Assembly: GCA_007123985.1 (NCBI GenBank)
Contig: SLGA01000144.1
Span: 1 to 23,397, forward strand
Direction of reading: 5' to 3'
Source of the DNA: Balneolaceae bacterium
GTDB taxonomy: Bacteria > Bacteroidota > Rhodothermia > Balneolales > Balneolaceae
Length of the DNA: 23,397 nucleotides
Every line of letters starts with the position of its first letter. Position 1 is the first letter of the stretch. The notes under the pieces were generated by a model. It made no database searches. It was given only the letters and a program-made list of their open reading frames with translations, and had not been told where the DNA came from. Shown here piece after piece: positions 7,110 through 14,761 of the stretch. The position numbers were made by a program, and so were the translations under genes.

Positions 7110-8404
7110 GCCGGAAGCTCTATTCACTGCTGAAAGAGAAGCCTGTTTCGGATAGTGATCTGAACGACACAAGGCTTTTTATGCTCGACTGGACAGGTTG
7201 TTTTGCAGGTGGTACAGCGACGCAGCAGGGTGAAATTTTGAGTGCATACAATACAAAATGGGCCGGCGAAGGGTTGTTGCAGAGTGTTTTTCTGATGGCT
7301 GCACAATCTCACATTACGGAGACAGACGATCTGCACAGAGGCTCGGTTACGCATCCTGCCTGCGTGGTTTTCCCGGTTGCATGGCAGCTATCTCGCTTTC
7401 TTAAAAAGAATCTACACGATTGTTTGGTTGCATCGCTGCAGGGTTATGAGGTGATGTGCAGAGTGGGTGAAGCTGTTGGTCCGGGCCACTATAAGATATT
7501 TCACAATACGGCCACAACCGGTGTGTTCGGAGCAGCAGCAGCTGCCTCTTTTCTTCTGCAGCTCAGTGAAGGTCAGTTTGTATGGGCAATGGGAAATGCC
7601 GGTACACAAGCAGCCGGTCTCTGGCAGTTTAATGAAGATGCCACTATGAGTAAACACCTCCATGCTGGGCATGCCGCCGAGGCCGGTTTGAAAGCAGCAC
7701 TGCTGGCAGCTGAAAACTTTACGGGTACAGAAAAAATAGTAGAGGGTGAAAAAGGATTTTTTGCCGGCCTCTGTCCCGACCCGGAACCTGATGCAGTGCT
7801 GAAACCATCAAAAGGATGGAAACTAAGTGAGACATCCATCAAACCATATCCATCCTGCAGGCATACCCATCCCGCAATTGATGCTGCACTTGCTATTCGG
7901 TCTGAGATGGAGTTGGCCGGAGTCCATACAAGTGAGATCGGCTCGATTGAGATAAAAACCTACGAAACGGCACTTCGGTTTACAGATAATCCATACCCCA
8001 AGTCAACATTTGCGGCAAAATTCAGCATTCAATATTGTGTATGCCTGGCCCTGGAGAAGGGATTCCCGATGCTGCTCCACTTTGAAGGAGATGAACTTCT
8101 GGAAAGCAGTTCTTCAGTACTGATCCAAAAAACATCGGTTTTGGCTGATGATGGTTTCAATACGGCATACCCAAAAAACTGGGGTGCTCAGATAAAGATA
8201 AAAACCGGCAGCAGGGTATTTAAAGCCGATATAAAATCAGCTAAAGGCGACCCCGAAAATCCGTTATCGGTTGAAGAGATGGTGAAAAAGTATGCAGGTT
8301 TGATGACATATGCCGGCGTTAAAAAAAGCCTCTCAGAAAATCTGTCTGAATGGATTTTAAAGGCTGATGGCAGTACACATATACCGGAATTAATCATAAA
8401 ATAA
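7085..8404 (+). CDS. MmgE/PrpD family protein
   Basis: This 439-residue member of the MmgE/PrpD superfamily shares its fold with 2-methylcitrate dehydratase, cis-aconitate decarboxylase and iminodisuccinate epimerase. Family signatures are LDWTGCFAGG (34-43), the active-site stretch TDDLHRGSVTHPACVVFP (80-97), GYEVMCRVGEAVGP further on, the Ala-rich helix VFGAAAAASFLL, SKHLHAGHAAEAG and YPSCRHTHPAIDAA. A PrpD-like gene of undefined role also sits in the P. aeruginosa itaconate cluster (PA0881). A dehydratase, decarboxylase or isomerase acting on a C5/C6 branched acid is plausible; the precise reaction cannot be assigned. The start is either ATG 7085 (25-base overlap with the hydratase) or ATG 7097 (13-base overlap). 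Confidence 0.85.
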   Translation: MDLFMESISRKLYSLLKEKPVSDSDLNDTRLFMLDWTGCFAGGTATQQGEILSAYNTKWAGEGLLQSVFLMAAQSHITETDDLHRGSVTHPACVVFPVAWQLSRFLKKNLHDCLVASLQGYEVMCRVGEAVGPGHYKIFHNTATTGVFGAAAAASFLLQLSEGQFVWAMGNAGTQAAGLWQFNEDATMSKHLHAGHAAEAGLKAALLAAENFTGTEKIVEGEKGFFAGLCPDPEPDAVLKPSKGWKLSETSIKPYPSCRHTHPAIDAALAIRSEMELAGVHTSEIGSIEIKTYETALRFTDNPYPKSTFAAKFSIQYCVCLALEKGFPMLLHFEGDELLESSSSVLIQKTSVLADDGFNTAYPKNWGAQIKIKTGSRVFKADIKSAKGDPENPLSVEEMVKKYAGLMTYAGVKKSLSENLSEWILKADGSTHIPELIIK

Positions 8405-8415
8405 AGCATAGTACC

Positions 8416-9843
8416 ATGACGAAAGCAAAAAATTATATAAACGGTAAATGGGTGGATGGCTCACTCGGAACACTTGATATGGTTAACCCATCTTACGATA
8501 CAAAAGCAGGTGAAATAGCCAGAAGCGGGAAAGAGGACGTGGATGCAGCCGTGAAAGCGGCACGATCTGCTTTCGAGGGAGCCTGGGGCAAAACTTCCGC
8601 TGAGGACCGCGGGCGATTACTATATCAGGCAGCCCAGATTTTGTTGGACCATGTAGATGAACTTGCCGAACTGGAATCGAAGGATACAGGCAAACCCATG
8701 AAACAGGCCAAGACCGATGCCACCCTGATTGCACGATATTTTGAATTTTATGCCGGCGCTGCTGATAAATTTCATGGTGACACGATACCCTTTAAAGATG
8801 GTTATACAGTATATACACAGCGCGTGCCTCTTGGGGTAACCGGGCATATCATCCCATGGAATTACCCTTTGCAGATGACGGGAAGAACCCTTGCCCCTGC
8901 ACTGGCAGCCGGTAATGCTGTAGTTTTTAAACCGGCCGAAGATGCTTGTCTTGCTGTTGTGAGAGCGTTTGAGCTGATTTCAGAGCTGGACTTTCCTGCC
9001 GGAGCATTGAATCTGGTAACGGGCCTTGGCCAGGAAGCAGGTGCAGCACTAGCCAACCACCCGGGAATTGACCACATGGCTTTTACCGGCTCGCCCGAAG
9101 TGGGTATTGAGATCATGAAGAATTCGGCCAATCACATACGTCCGGTTCTGTTGGAGCTTGGCGGCAAATCTCCGCAGGTAATCTTTAATGACGCCGATCT
9201 GGATGCTGCACTGCCTGTGGTGGTGAATGCAATTATTCAAAATGCCGGACAGACTTGCTCTGCCGGATCGCGTCTGGTAATCCAGGAAGACATTCACGAC
9301 GATTTTGTGGATAAGCTGATCGAACGGTTTAAAAAAATTAAGGTTGGCGCGGCAGATTCTAATCCCGATATCGGACCGATCATCAACAAAAAGCAGCTGA
9401 AACGAGTTGAAGATTTTGTGAAACGGGCTGAAGAGTCTGGTGCAACCATTCTGGCACAGGCTGAAAAACCAAAAGGCAATGGATATTTCTTTCCACCAAC
9501 GCTGATGGGCCGGGTTAACAATGACAGTTACATTGCTCAGAATGAAGTATTTGGGCCGGTACTTGCGGTAATTCCATTTAAAGATGAAGCGGATGCCATT
9601 CGCATAGCCAACGATGTAGAATATGGATTGATTGCCGCCTTATGGACAAAGGATAACGGGCGTGCTCACAGAGTTACCAATGCCATCCATGCAGGCCAGG
9701 TTTATGTGAACGGGTACGGTGCGGGCGGCGGTGTTGAGCTGCCATTTGGTGGTATGAAAAAGAGTGGTTTTGGCCGCGAAAAAGGGTTTGAAGCCATGTA
9801 CGATGTAACTGCAGTAAAAACAGTTGTCATTAATCACGGGTAA
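8416..9843 (+). CDS. NAD(P)-dependent aldehyde dehydrogenase
   Basis: This is a full-length ALDH-superfamily enzyme of 475 residues, oxidising an aldehyde to the acid. Catalytic residues are all present: oxyanion Asn in PWNYP (N149), Glu in LLELGGKSP (E247) and nucleophile Cys in NAGQTCSAG (C281). The cofactor-fold motif FTGSPEVG (223-230) and the EVFGPV motif are intact, and the end has the usual PFGGMKKSGFGRE. It resembles the betaine/hydroxy-aldehyde type dehydrogenases; substrate unknown. It follows the PrpD gene by 11 bases and precedes an alcohol dehydrogenase by 34, so the two probably perform alcohol to aldehyde to acid oxidation feeding the CoA pathway. No strong SD is visible. Confidence 0.93.
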   Translation: MTKAKNYINGKWVDGSLGTLDMVNPSYDTKAGEIARSGKEDVDAAVKAARSAFEGAWGKTSAEDRGRLLYQAAQILLDHVDELAELESKDTGKPMKQAKTDATLIARYFEFYAGAADKFHGDTIPFKDGYTVYTQRVPLGVTGHIIPWNYPLQMTGRTLAPALAAGNAVVFKPAEDACLAVVRAFELISELDFPAGALNLVTGLGQEAGAALANHPGIDHMAFTGSPEVGIEIMKNSANHIRPVLLELGGKSPQVIFNDADLDAALPVVVNAIIQNAGQTCSAGSRLVIQEDIHDDFVDKLIERFKKIKVGAADSNPDIGPIINKKQLKRVEDFVKRAEESGATILAQAEKPKGNGYFFPPTLMGRVNNDSYIAQNEVFGPVLAVIPFKDEADAIRIANDVEYGLIAALWTKDNGRAHRVTNAIHAGQVYVNGYGAGGGVELPFGGMKKSGFGREKGFEAMYDVTAVKTVVINHG

Positions 9844-9877
9844 TCTTTAAACAGAAAAGTTCATCAAAAATATCATC

Positions 9878-10933
9878 ATGAAAAGTTTACAACTGACCAA
9901 TTTTGGCGAACCGCTGCAGTGGGCTGAATCAGAAACACCGGTACCCAGAGGCAACGAAGTGCTCTTAAAAGTTAATGCATGTGGTGTATGCCATTCTGAC
10001 CTGCACATCTGGGAAGGATACTACGAACTTGGGAATGATGAACGGATGTATATTGCCGATCGCGGTGTGAATCTGCCCCTTACGATGGGGCATGAAGTTG
10101 TGGGTACGGTTGTGCAGGCCGGTGAAGGTGTGAAAGGAGCTAAAGAAGGTGATCTTCGCTTGATCTACCCATGGGTGGGGTGCGGTGAATGTAAATATTG
10201 TAATTCCGACCGGATGCATATGTGCCTGTCGCCGGGATCACTTGGAGTATTTAAGGACGGCGGTTATAGTGACTACATTTTGGTTCCGCATGAACAGTAC
10301 CTTGTAGATATTGATGGATTGAAACCTGAAAATGCCTGTTCCTATGCTTGTGCGGGTTTAACCGCCTACAGCGCTTTAAAAAAAATGATGCCGTTGGAAG
10401 AGGATGAATCTATGGTAATTATCGGTGCCGGCGGACTCGGCCTGATGGCTATGCAGGTTCTCCGGGTGCTAACATCAGCCAGGGTAGTAGTGATTGATCT
10501 GGATGATAATAAGCTGGCAGCTGCCGGTAAAATTGGAAACTTTACTACCATCAATTCAAAAAATGAAGACCCGGTTGATCGTGTAATGGAATTGACAAAC
10601 GGGAAAGGTGCATCCGCTATTGTTGATTTTGTGAATAATGAAGCTACATCTACTGCTGCTTTTTCTATGCTTCAAAAGAACGGAGTTATGGTGATGGTAG
10701 GTTTGTTTGGCGGCAAACTTACATTTTCGAATCCTGTAGTAGCTCTAAAAAATCTCACAATACGAGGTTCTTACACAGGCAGCCTCTCCGAACTGCGCGA
10801 ACTCATTGATATTGTCAGGGAAAAGAAGCTGAAATCTATTCCTGTTAAAACCTACAAACTGGATGCTGCTGATGAGTTACTGGCAAAAGTGAAAAGAGGC
10901 GAAATAACAGGCCGAGCTGTTGTAACCCCCTGA
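9878..10933 (+). CDS. Zinc-dependent alcohol dehydrogenase (MDR family)
   Basis: This is a medium-chain zinc alcohol dehydrogenase of 351 residues. The catalytic zinc ligands are C38 (GVCHSD), H72 (GHE) and C158 (YACAGLTAY). The structural zinc site is complete, with C102, C105, C108 and C116 (GCGECKYC...C). The Rossmann motif GAGGLG is at 183-188, and an acidic residue at the end of the second strand (VVVIDLDD, D207) favours NAD+ over NADP+. The sequence is closest in style to NAD+-dependent primary/secondary ADHs of bacteria and archaea. It is the last gene of the catabolic run; no clear hairpin terminator follows. Its substrate is presumably the alcohol precursor of the aldehyde handled by the preceding ALDH (inference). 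Confidence 0.93.
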   Translation: MKSLQLTNFGEPLQWAESETPVPRGNEVLLKVNACGVCHSDLHIWEGYYELGNDERMYIADRGVNLPLTMGHEVVGTVVQAGEGVKGAKEGDLRLIYPWVGCGECKYCNSDRMHMCLSPGSLGVFKDGGYSDYILVPHEQYLVDIDGLKPENACSYACAGLTAYSALKKMMPLEEDESMVIIGAGGLGLMAMQVLRVLTSARVVVIDLDDNKLAAAGKIGNFTTINSKNEDPVDRVMELTNGKGASAIVDFVNNEATSTAAFSMLQKNGVMVMVGLFGGKLTFSNPVVALKNLTIRGSYTGSLSELRELIDIVREKKLKSIPVKTYKLDAADELLAKVKRGEITGRAVVTP

Positions 10934-10970
10934 AGTAATTTTATTCTACGGTATCCGGGTTTTTAAAATT

Positions 10971-11001
10971 TTTGCTGTAAAGTATGGAATGAGTATGTTT
11001 C
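10971..11001 (+). promoter_or_regulatory. Candidate Bacteroidota-type promoter for the amidohydrolase pair
   Basis: TTTG at 10971-10974 and TATGTTTC at 10994-11001 are separated by 19 bases. This fits the Bacteroidota -33 TTTG / -7 TAnnTTTG pattern with one mismatch, and it lies 38 bases before the ATG at 11040. Short AT-rich matches occur by chance, so this is a candidate only. Confidence 0.4.
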
Positions 11002-11039
11002 CTCAGTTTTAATTCAACCAAAACCAATCATACATATCT

Positions 11040-12344
11040 ATGAAAATTGTATTTAAAACGGTGCTGATGCTGCTGCTTGCATCGGCCGCCCTGTTTGCTC
11101 AGGATCGCCCTCATGTGTTTGAAGGCGCGGAGATCATTACCATAACCGGTGAAACCATCTCAAATGGTGTGCTTGTTGTAGAGAACGGGGTTATAGCAGC
11201 GGTTGGGGCATCCGGTGAAGTATCCATTCCTCAAAATGCCGAACGGGTAGATGTTACCGGCAAAGTAATTATGCCCGGAATTGTGGATACCCACTCCCAC
11301 ATCGGCGAAGGTGATGGTGGCGACCGTTCAGCAGCTCTCCACCCCGATGTTCGCATTCTTGATACCATCGACCCGAGAAGCAAAACGTTTCGTAAAGCTG
11401 CATCTGGCGGGGTAACTTCGGTCAACATTATGCCCGGCTCAGGTCTGCTGATGAGTGGGCAGACTGTCTATGTGAAAACCAAGCCTGCAAACACCATCGA
11501 GGAGATGCTGATTGTGGTTGATGAGGAAACGGGAATTTACGGTGGCCTGAAGATGGCCAACGGAACCAATCCGCTTCGCGCTGACGGTACTCCGGGTACC
11601 CGTGCTAAATCGGCAGCGCTAGCTCGTGAACTTTTTGTAAAAGCTCAGGAATACAAGGCAAAAGTAGATGCTGCAAATGGTGATACTGAGCAGATGCCAT
11701 CGCGAGACCTTCAGATGGAAACCCTGGTTGAAGTATTGGAAGGAAAACGGATTGTGCACAATCACACACACCGCCATGATGATATCTTAACAGCCATTCG
11801 CCTGGCCGAAGAGTTTGGCTACCGGATGGTACTGCAACATGTGAGTGAAGGGTGGAAAGTAGCTGAGGAGATTGCAAACTCTTCTGTAATAGGCTCATCA
11901 ATCATCACGCTCGATTCCCCCGGTGGCAAGATGGAGGCAATCAACTTGTTGAATATTAACGGTCGCGAACTTGAAAAAGCAGGTGCACCTGTAGCCTTTC
12001 ATTCGGATGATCCGATTGTGGATTCACGTTTTCTAATACGCTCGGCTGCACAAGCTGTACGGGAGGGTATGAGCCGTGAAGGAGCACTGCAGGCACTCAC
12101 AATTGCAGGTGCAAGAATGATGGACATCGAAGACCGGGTAGGTTCGCTCGAACCAGGAAAAGATGCCGATTTTCTGATTCTTTCGGGCGACCCCTTCAGT
12201 GTGTACACACATGTGGAGCAGACCTGGATTGAAGGTGAAAAAATCTGGGATCGTGATAACCCTGAAGATCGCATCTATGCTATTGGCGGTTATGAAATTT
12301 TCCGTGCATCGGCCAACTACCACATTCACATGGAGGGCCACTAA
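11040..12344 (+). CDS. Secreted metal-dependent amidohydrolase (imidazolonepropionase-like)
   Basis: This 434-residue amidohydrolase-superfamily enzyme has a Sec signal peptide (residues 1-20, ending ALFAQ), so it acts in the periplasm or at the envelope. It has the small beta-sandwich N-terminus (ISNGVLVVENGVIAAVG) and the metal site VDTHSHIG (H85, H87). A His-rich strand, VHNHTHRHDD (239-248), is followed by LQHVSEG (H267) and FHSDDPIVDS with catalytic Asp D323. The C-terminal closing sheet is typical (DRVGSLEPGKDADFLIL). Related secreted enzymes include peptidases and cyclic-amide hydrolases, so the substrate is open. It forms a two-gene unit with the next, degenerate paralogue 3 bases downstream. 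Confidence 0.88.
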   Translation: MKIVFKTVLMLLLASAALFAQDRPHVFEGAEIITITGETISNGVLVVENGVIAAVGASGEVSIPQNAERVDVTGKVIMPGIVDTHSHIGEGDGGDRSAALHPDVRILDTIDPRSKTFRKAASGGVTSVNIMPGSGLLMSGQTVYVKTKPANTIEEMLIVVDEETGIYGGLKMANGTNPLRADGTPGTRAKSAALARELFVKAQEYKAKVDAANGDTEQMPSRDLQMETLVEVLEGKRIVHNHTHRHDDILTAIRLAEEFGYRMVLQHVSEGWKVAEEIANSSVIGSSIITLDSPGGKMEAINLLNINGRELEKAGAPVAFHSDDPIVDSRFLIRSAAQAVREGMSREGALQALTIAGARMMDIEDRVGSLEPGKDADFLILSGDPFSVYTHVEQTWIEGEKIWDRDNPEDRIYAIGGYEIFRASANYHIHMEGH

Positions 12345-12346
12345 TC

Positions 12347-13582
12347 ATGAAAATTAAACGAAACAGAAACCGGTTCATGAAACAATTTACTCTGCTTGCT
12401 GCCGCATTATGTGTGCTTAGCTCGCTCTCTTTAACTGCGCATGCTCAAATTGCCGTGAAAGGCGAAATGGTATATACCATGGCTGGCAATCCGATCCCGA
12501 ATGGAGTGGTTCTCATCAATAATGGCGTGATAGAACGGGTAGGTTCTGCCGATCGCATCGATATACCGGAAGCTTATGAAATACACGAGGCTAAAATTGT
12601 AACCCCGGGTTTGATTGATGCCCGTACTGTTGTGGGGCTTGCCGGATATTACAATCAGGCGCACGATCAGGATCAGCTTGAAACATCCAATGCCGTGCAG
12701 CCCGAACTGCGTGCTATAGATTCGTACAATGCCCGTGAGTTTTTGGTTGGCTATCTGCGTGGAGAGGGGATTACCACTATCCACACTGGCCATGGTCCCG
12801 GTGCGGTAATCAGCGGGCAGACTATGATAGCAAAAACCACCGGCAGAACCGTTGATGAAGCTCTTGTGGATTCTACTACCATGCTTTCCATAACGATGGG
12901 GCCAAGTGTTCGCAGTAATTTCAGTTCACCCGGAACCCGGTCTAAAGCGGTGGCCGTTCTTCGGCAGGATCTGATCAGAGCACAGGCGTATGCCGAAAAT
13001 CGATCATCGGGCGAGGTTAGCAGCCGCGACCTGAAAATGGAAGCACTTGCTGATCTGCTTGATGGACACGTTAAAGCTCTTGTATCAGCTCATACCGCAA
13101 GTGATATAATAACAGCACTGCGAATTCAAAGGGAATTTGGTTTCAGTATGGTACTTGAAGGAGCATCGGAAGCGTATCTTGTGATCGATGAAATAAAAGA
13201 AGCCGGAGTTCCTGTGGTGATTCACCCAAAAATGATCCGGCCATTTGGTGAAGCCAAGAATTCCAGTTTCGAAACGGCTGCCAAACTGCATGAAGCCGGA
13301 ATCCCCGTAGTTTTCCAGAGTGGTTTTGAAGGATACGTTCCAAAGAGCCGTATTGCCAAGTTTGAAGCTGCCATTGCTGCTGCAAACGGACTTGGAATGG
13401 AAAATGCACTCTATGCACTTACAATGGGTGCAGCTTCCGTTTTGGAAATTGATGACCGTGTTGGTTCACTCGAAATCGGTAAAGATGCAGACCTTGTTCT
13501 TTTCGATGGCGACCCTTTCGAATATCTTACCAATGTTGATGCCGTAATCATTAACGGGGCTGTGGTGCATACAAGAGAGTAG
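12347..13582 (+). CDS. Secreted amidohydrolase-fold protein lacking metal ligands (likely pseudoenzyme)
   Basis: This 411-residue secreted paralogue of the preceding amidohydrolase shares its order of motifs, including SGQTMIAKTTGRT, SPGTRSK, SSRDLKMEAL and DRVGSLEIGKDADLVLFDGDPF. Hand alignment shows the active site is gone: HxH (H85/H87 in the neighbour) reads IDARTVVG (R93, V95), LQHVSEG reads LEGASEA (G272), and FHSDDP reads FQSGFE (G326). One His of the middle cluster remains (H249). The ORF is intact and long, so it is under selection as a protein rather than decaying. A second ATG at 12377 would give a more standard signal peptide (MKQFTLLAAALCVLSS, mature end near AHAQ). Probably a structural or regulatory partner of the active paralogue (inference). 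Confidence 0.85.
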   Translation: MKIKRNRNRFMKQFTLLAAALCVLSSLSLTAHAQIAVKGEMVYTMAGNPIPNGVVLINNGVIERVGSADRIDIPEAYEIHEAKIVTPGLIDARTVVGLAGYYNQAHDQDQLETSNAVQPELRAIDSYNAREFLVGYLRGEGITTIHTGHGPGAVISGQTMIAKTTGRTVDEALVDSTTMLSITMGPSVRSNFSSPGTRSKAVAVLRQDLIRAQAYAENRSSGEVSSRDLKMEALADLLDGHVKALVSAHTASDIITALRIQREFGFSMVLEGASEAYLVIDEIKEAGVPVVIHPKMIRPFGEAKNSSFETAAKLHEAGIPVVFQSGFEGYVPKSRIAKFEAAIAAANGLGMENALYALTMGAASVLEIDDRVGSLEIGKDADLVLFDGDPFEYLTNVDAVIINGAVVHTRE

Positions 13583-13619
13583 TAAACTTTTTGCTGTGCA
13601 TTTCTATGAAAATCATTAC

Positions 13620-13656
13620 AACCTCTGTCAGGCTATTTTAGCCTGCAGAGGTTTTT
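13620..13656 (+). terminator. Rho-independent terminator after amidohydrolase pair
   Basis: A strong hairpin pairs AACCTCTG (13620-13627) with CAGAGGTT (13646-13653) and CAGGCTA (13629-13635) with TAGCCTG (13639-13645), with one bulged T and a 3-base loop. TTTTT ends it (13652-13656). It closes the two-gene amidohydrolase transcript. Confidence 0.85.
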
Positions 13657-13676
13657 AATGAGCAATGAGATACATT

Positions 13677-14042
13677 TCAGGCATGCCTCAAAATCTTATC
13701 CATCTTTTTCCCTTTTGCCAGTTCATCCACTAATTTATCCAGATATCGTACTTGTTTGGTGATTGGATTTTCTATCTCTTCAATCCGATAGCCACAAATT
13801 ACGCCAGTAATTTGTTCAGCGTTTGGATTCAGCTCGGCCTGCTCAAAAAATGTTTTGAATGGTACATTTGCCTCGATCAGTTGTTCAATCTTTTTTGGAT
13901 CGAAACCGGTAAGCCATTCAATTACCTGATGTAACTCTTCAACGGTTCTTCCTTTTCTCTCAACCTTTGTTACGTAATGCGGATAAACAGACCCAAAGGT
14001 CATGTTTGCCATGCGCTCATTATGCTCGGGTGTTGTTTTCAT
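13677..14042 (-). CDS. DUF2200 domain-containing protein
   Basis: This small cytoplasmic protein of 121 residues matches the DUF2200 family pattern: MANMTFGSVYPHYVTKVERKG in the N-terminal third (split here by the length rule at about 11-31), GRTVEELHQVIEWLTGF next, then FKTFFEQAELNPNA and a final KKMDKILR. The family is widespread and small, and its function is undefined. Its start is supported by AAGGAG six bases upstream on the minus strand, the clearest SD in the window. It converges on the terminator at 13620-13656 of the amidohydrolase genes and is transcribed alone or after the small membrane protein gene. Confidence 0.85.
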   Translation of the reverse strand: MKTTPEHNERMANMTFGSVYPHYVTKVERKGRTVEELHQVIEWLTGFDPKKIEQLIEANVPFKTFFEQAELNPNAEQITGVICGYRIEEIENPITKQVRYLDKLVDELAKGKKMDKILRHA

Positions 14043-14070
14043 GGATTCTCCTTTTCAAATCAGTTTCATC

Positions 14071-14099
14071 TTTTTATGATTAATAATCACAACTGCCAA
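14071..14099 (-). promoter_or_regulatory. Possible promoter for the DUF2200 gene
   Basis: Read on the minus strand, TTGGCA (complement of 14094-14099) and TAAAAA (complement of 14071-14076) are spaced by 17 bases. This is a moderate sigma70-like match 28 bases upstream of the start codon. The -10 element matches only four of six positions. Confidence 0.25.
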
Positions 14100-14219
14100 A
14101 ATCCGGCTGATGGATAATTGAACATGCAATCGCTGCCAGTTTGCAGCTTCAAGACAGATGAGACCAGTTCCTGAATATATTGACGTCACACTGTGATCGC
14201 AATGCCATAAATTTCAGAA

Positions 14220-14483
14220 TTAGTTTGAAGATTTATTCCTGAAAAATTCCATGAATGCATAGACAGAAAGACCTCCGGTAAACAGTGCACCAAGGCCAAA
14301 GATTATTCGGCCGAAGAGAGTGTTCAGCGCGTCCGGTAAAAGCGGAATGCCGCCACTGATCTCACTCCCGAAAAAGACCACATAAAAGCCAAATGCAGAC
14401 AAAAGAAGACAAATAACACCACCCGCAAGGGATGAGATTCTGCTGTTGCTTCGTGTGCTACCAAATGAGATTTTTATGGCCAT
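14220..14483 (-). CDS. Small two-helix membrane protein, hypothetical
   Basis: This 87-residue protein has a basic, polar N-terminus (about 1-19) and two transmembrane helices (about 20-40, rich in L/V/F, and 55-80), joined by a short loop with GGIPLLPDA. A charged tail, RNKSSN, ends it. I recognise no family. It lies 177 bases upstream of the DUF2200 gene on the same strand and diverges from uvrA. The composition and topology look like a genuine small inner-membrane protein, but coding status is less certain than for its neighbours. Confidence 0.6.
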   Translation of the reverse strand: MAIKISFGSTRSNSRISSLAGGVICLLLSAFGFYVVFFGSEISGGIPLLPDALNTLFGRIIFGLGALFTGGLSVYAFMEFFRNKSSN

Positions 14484-14761
14484 CGATTATTTTATAATGA
14501 GTGATCGGATACTGGAATATTCGAAATTTTTACTGATAAGCAAACAGCTGTTCTGAATGGATTCTCGAGTTGAAACAAGACATTCGATAGAAATTGCCAA
14601 TTTGGTGGTGCTCTGCAAACAGGCGGCCGGCAGGTTAGTCGAATTGATGCCGATGAACGCGCTGTTCAACCCCTGTGTTCTTTTAAATCAAACCGTGAGA
14701 AAAAACTCAATGGTTGCCCTCTTTTTTCGTATTTTTCTTGATTTGAAATCAGTCGCAAAAC

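Noticed and set aside
14487..14669. 60-codon minus-strand ORF between the small membrane gene and uvrA
   Set aside because: No recognisable domain, no SD, and the region reads as ordinary intergenic DNA; the 14484-14761 gap is better left empty.
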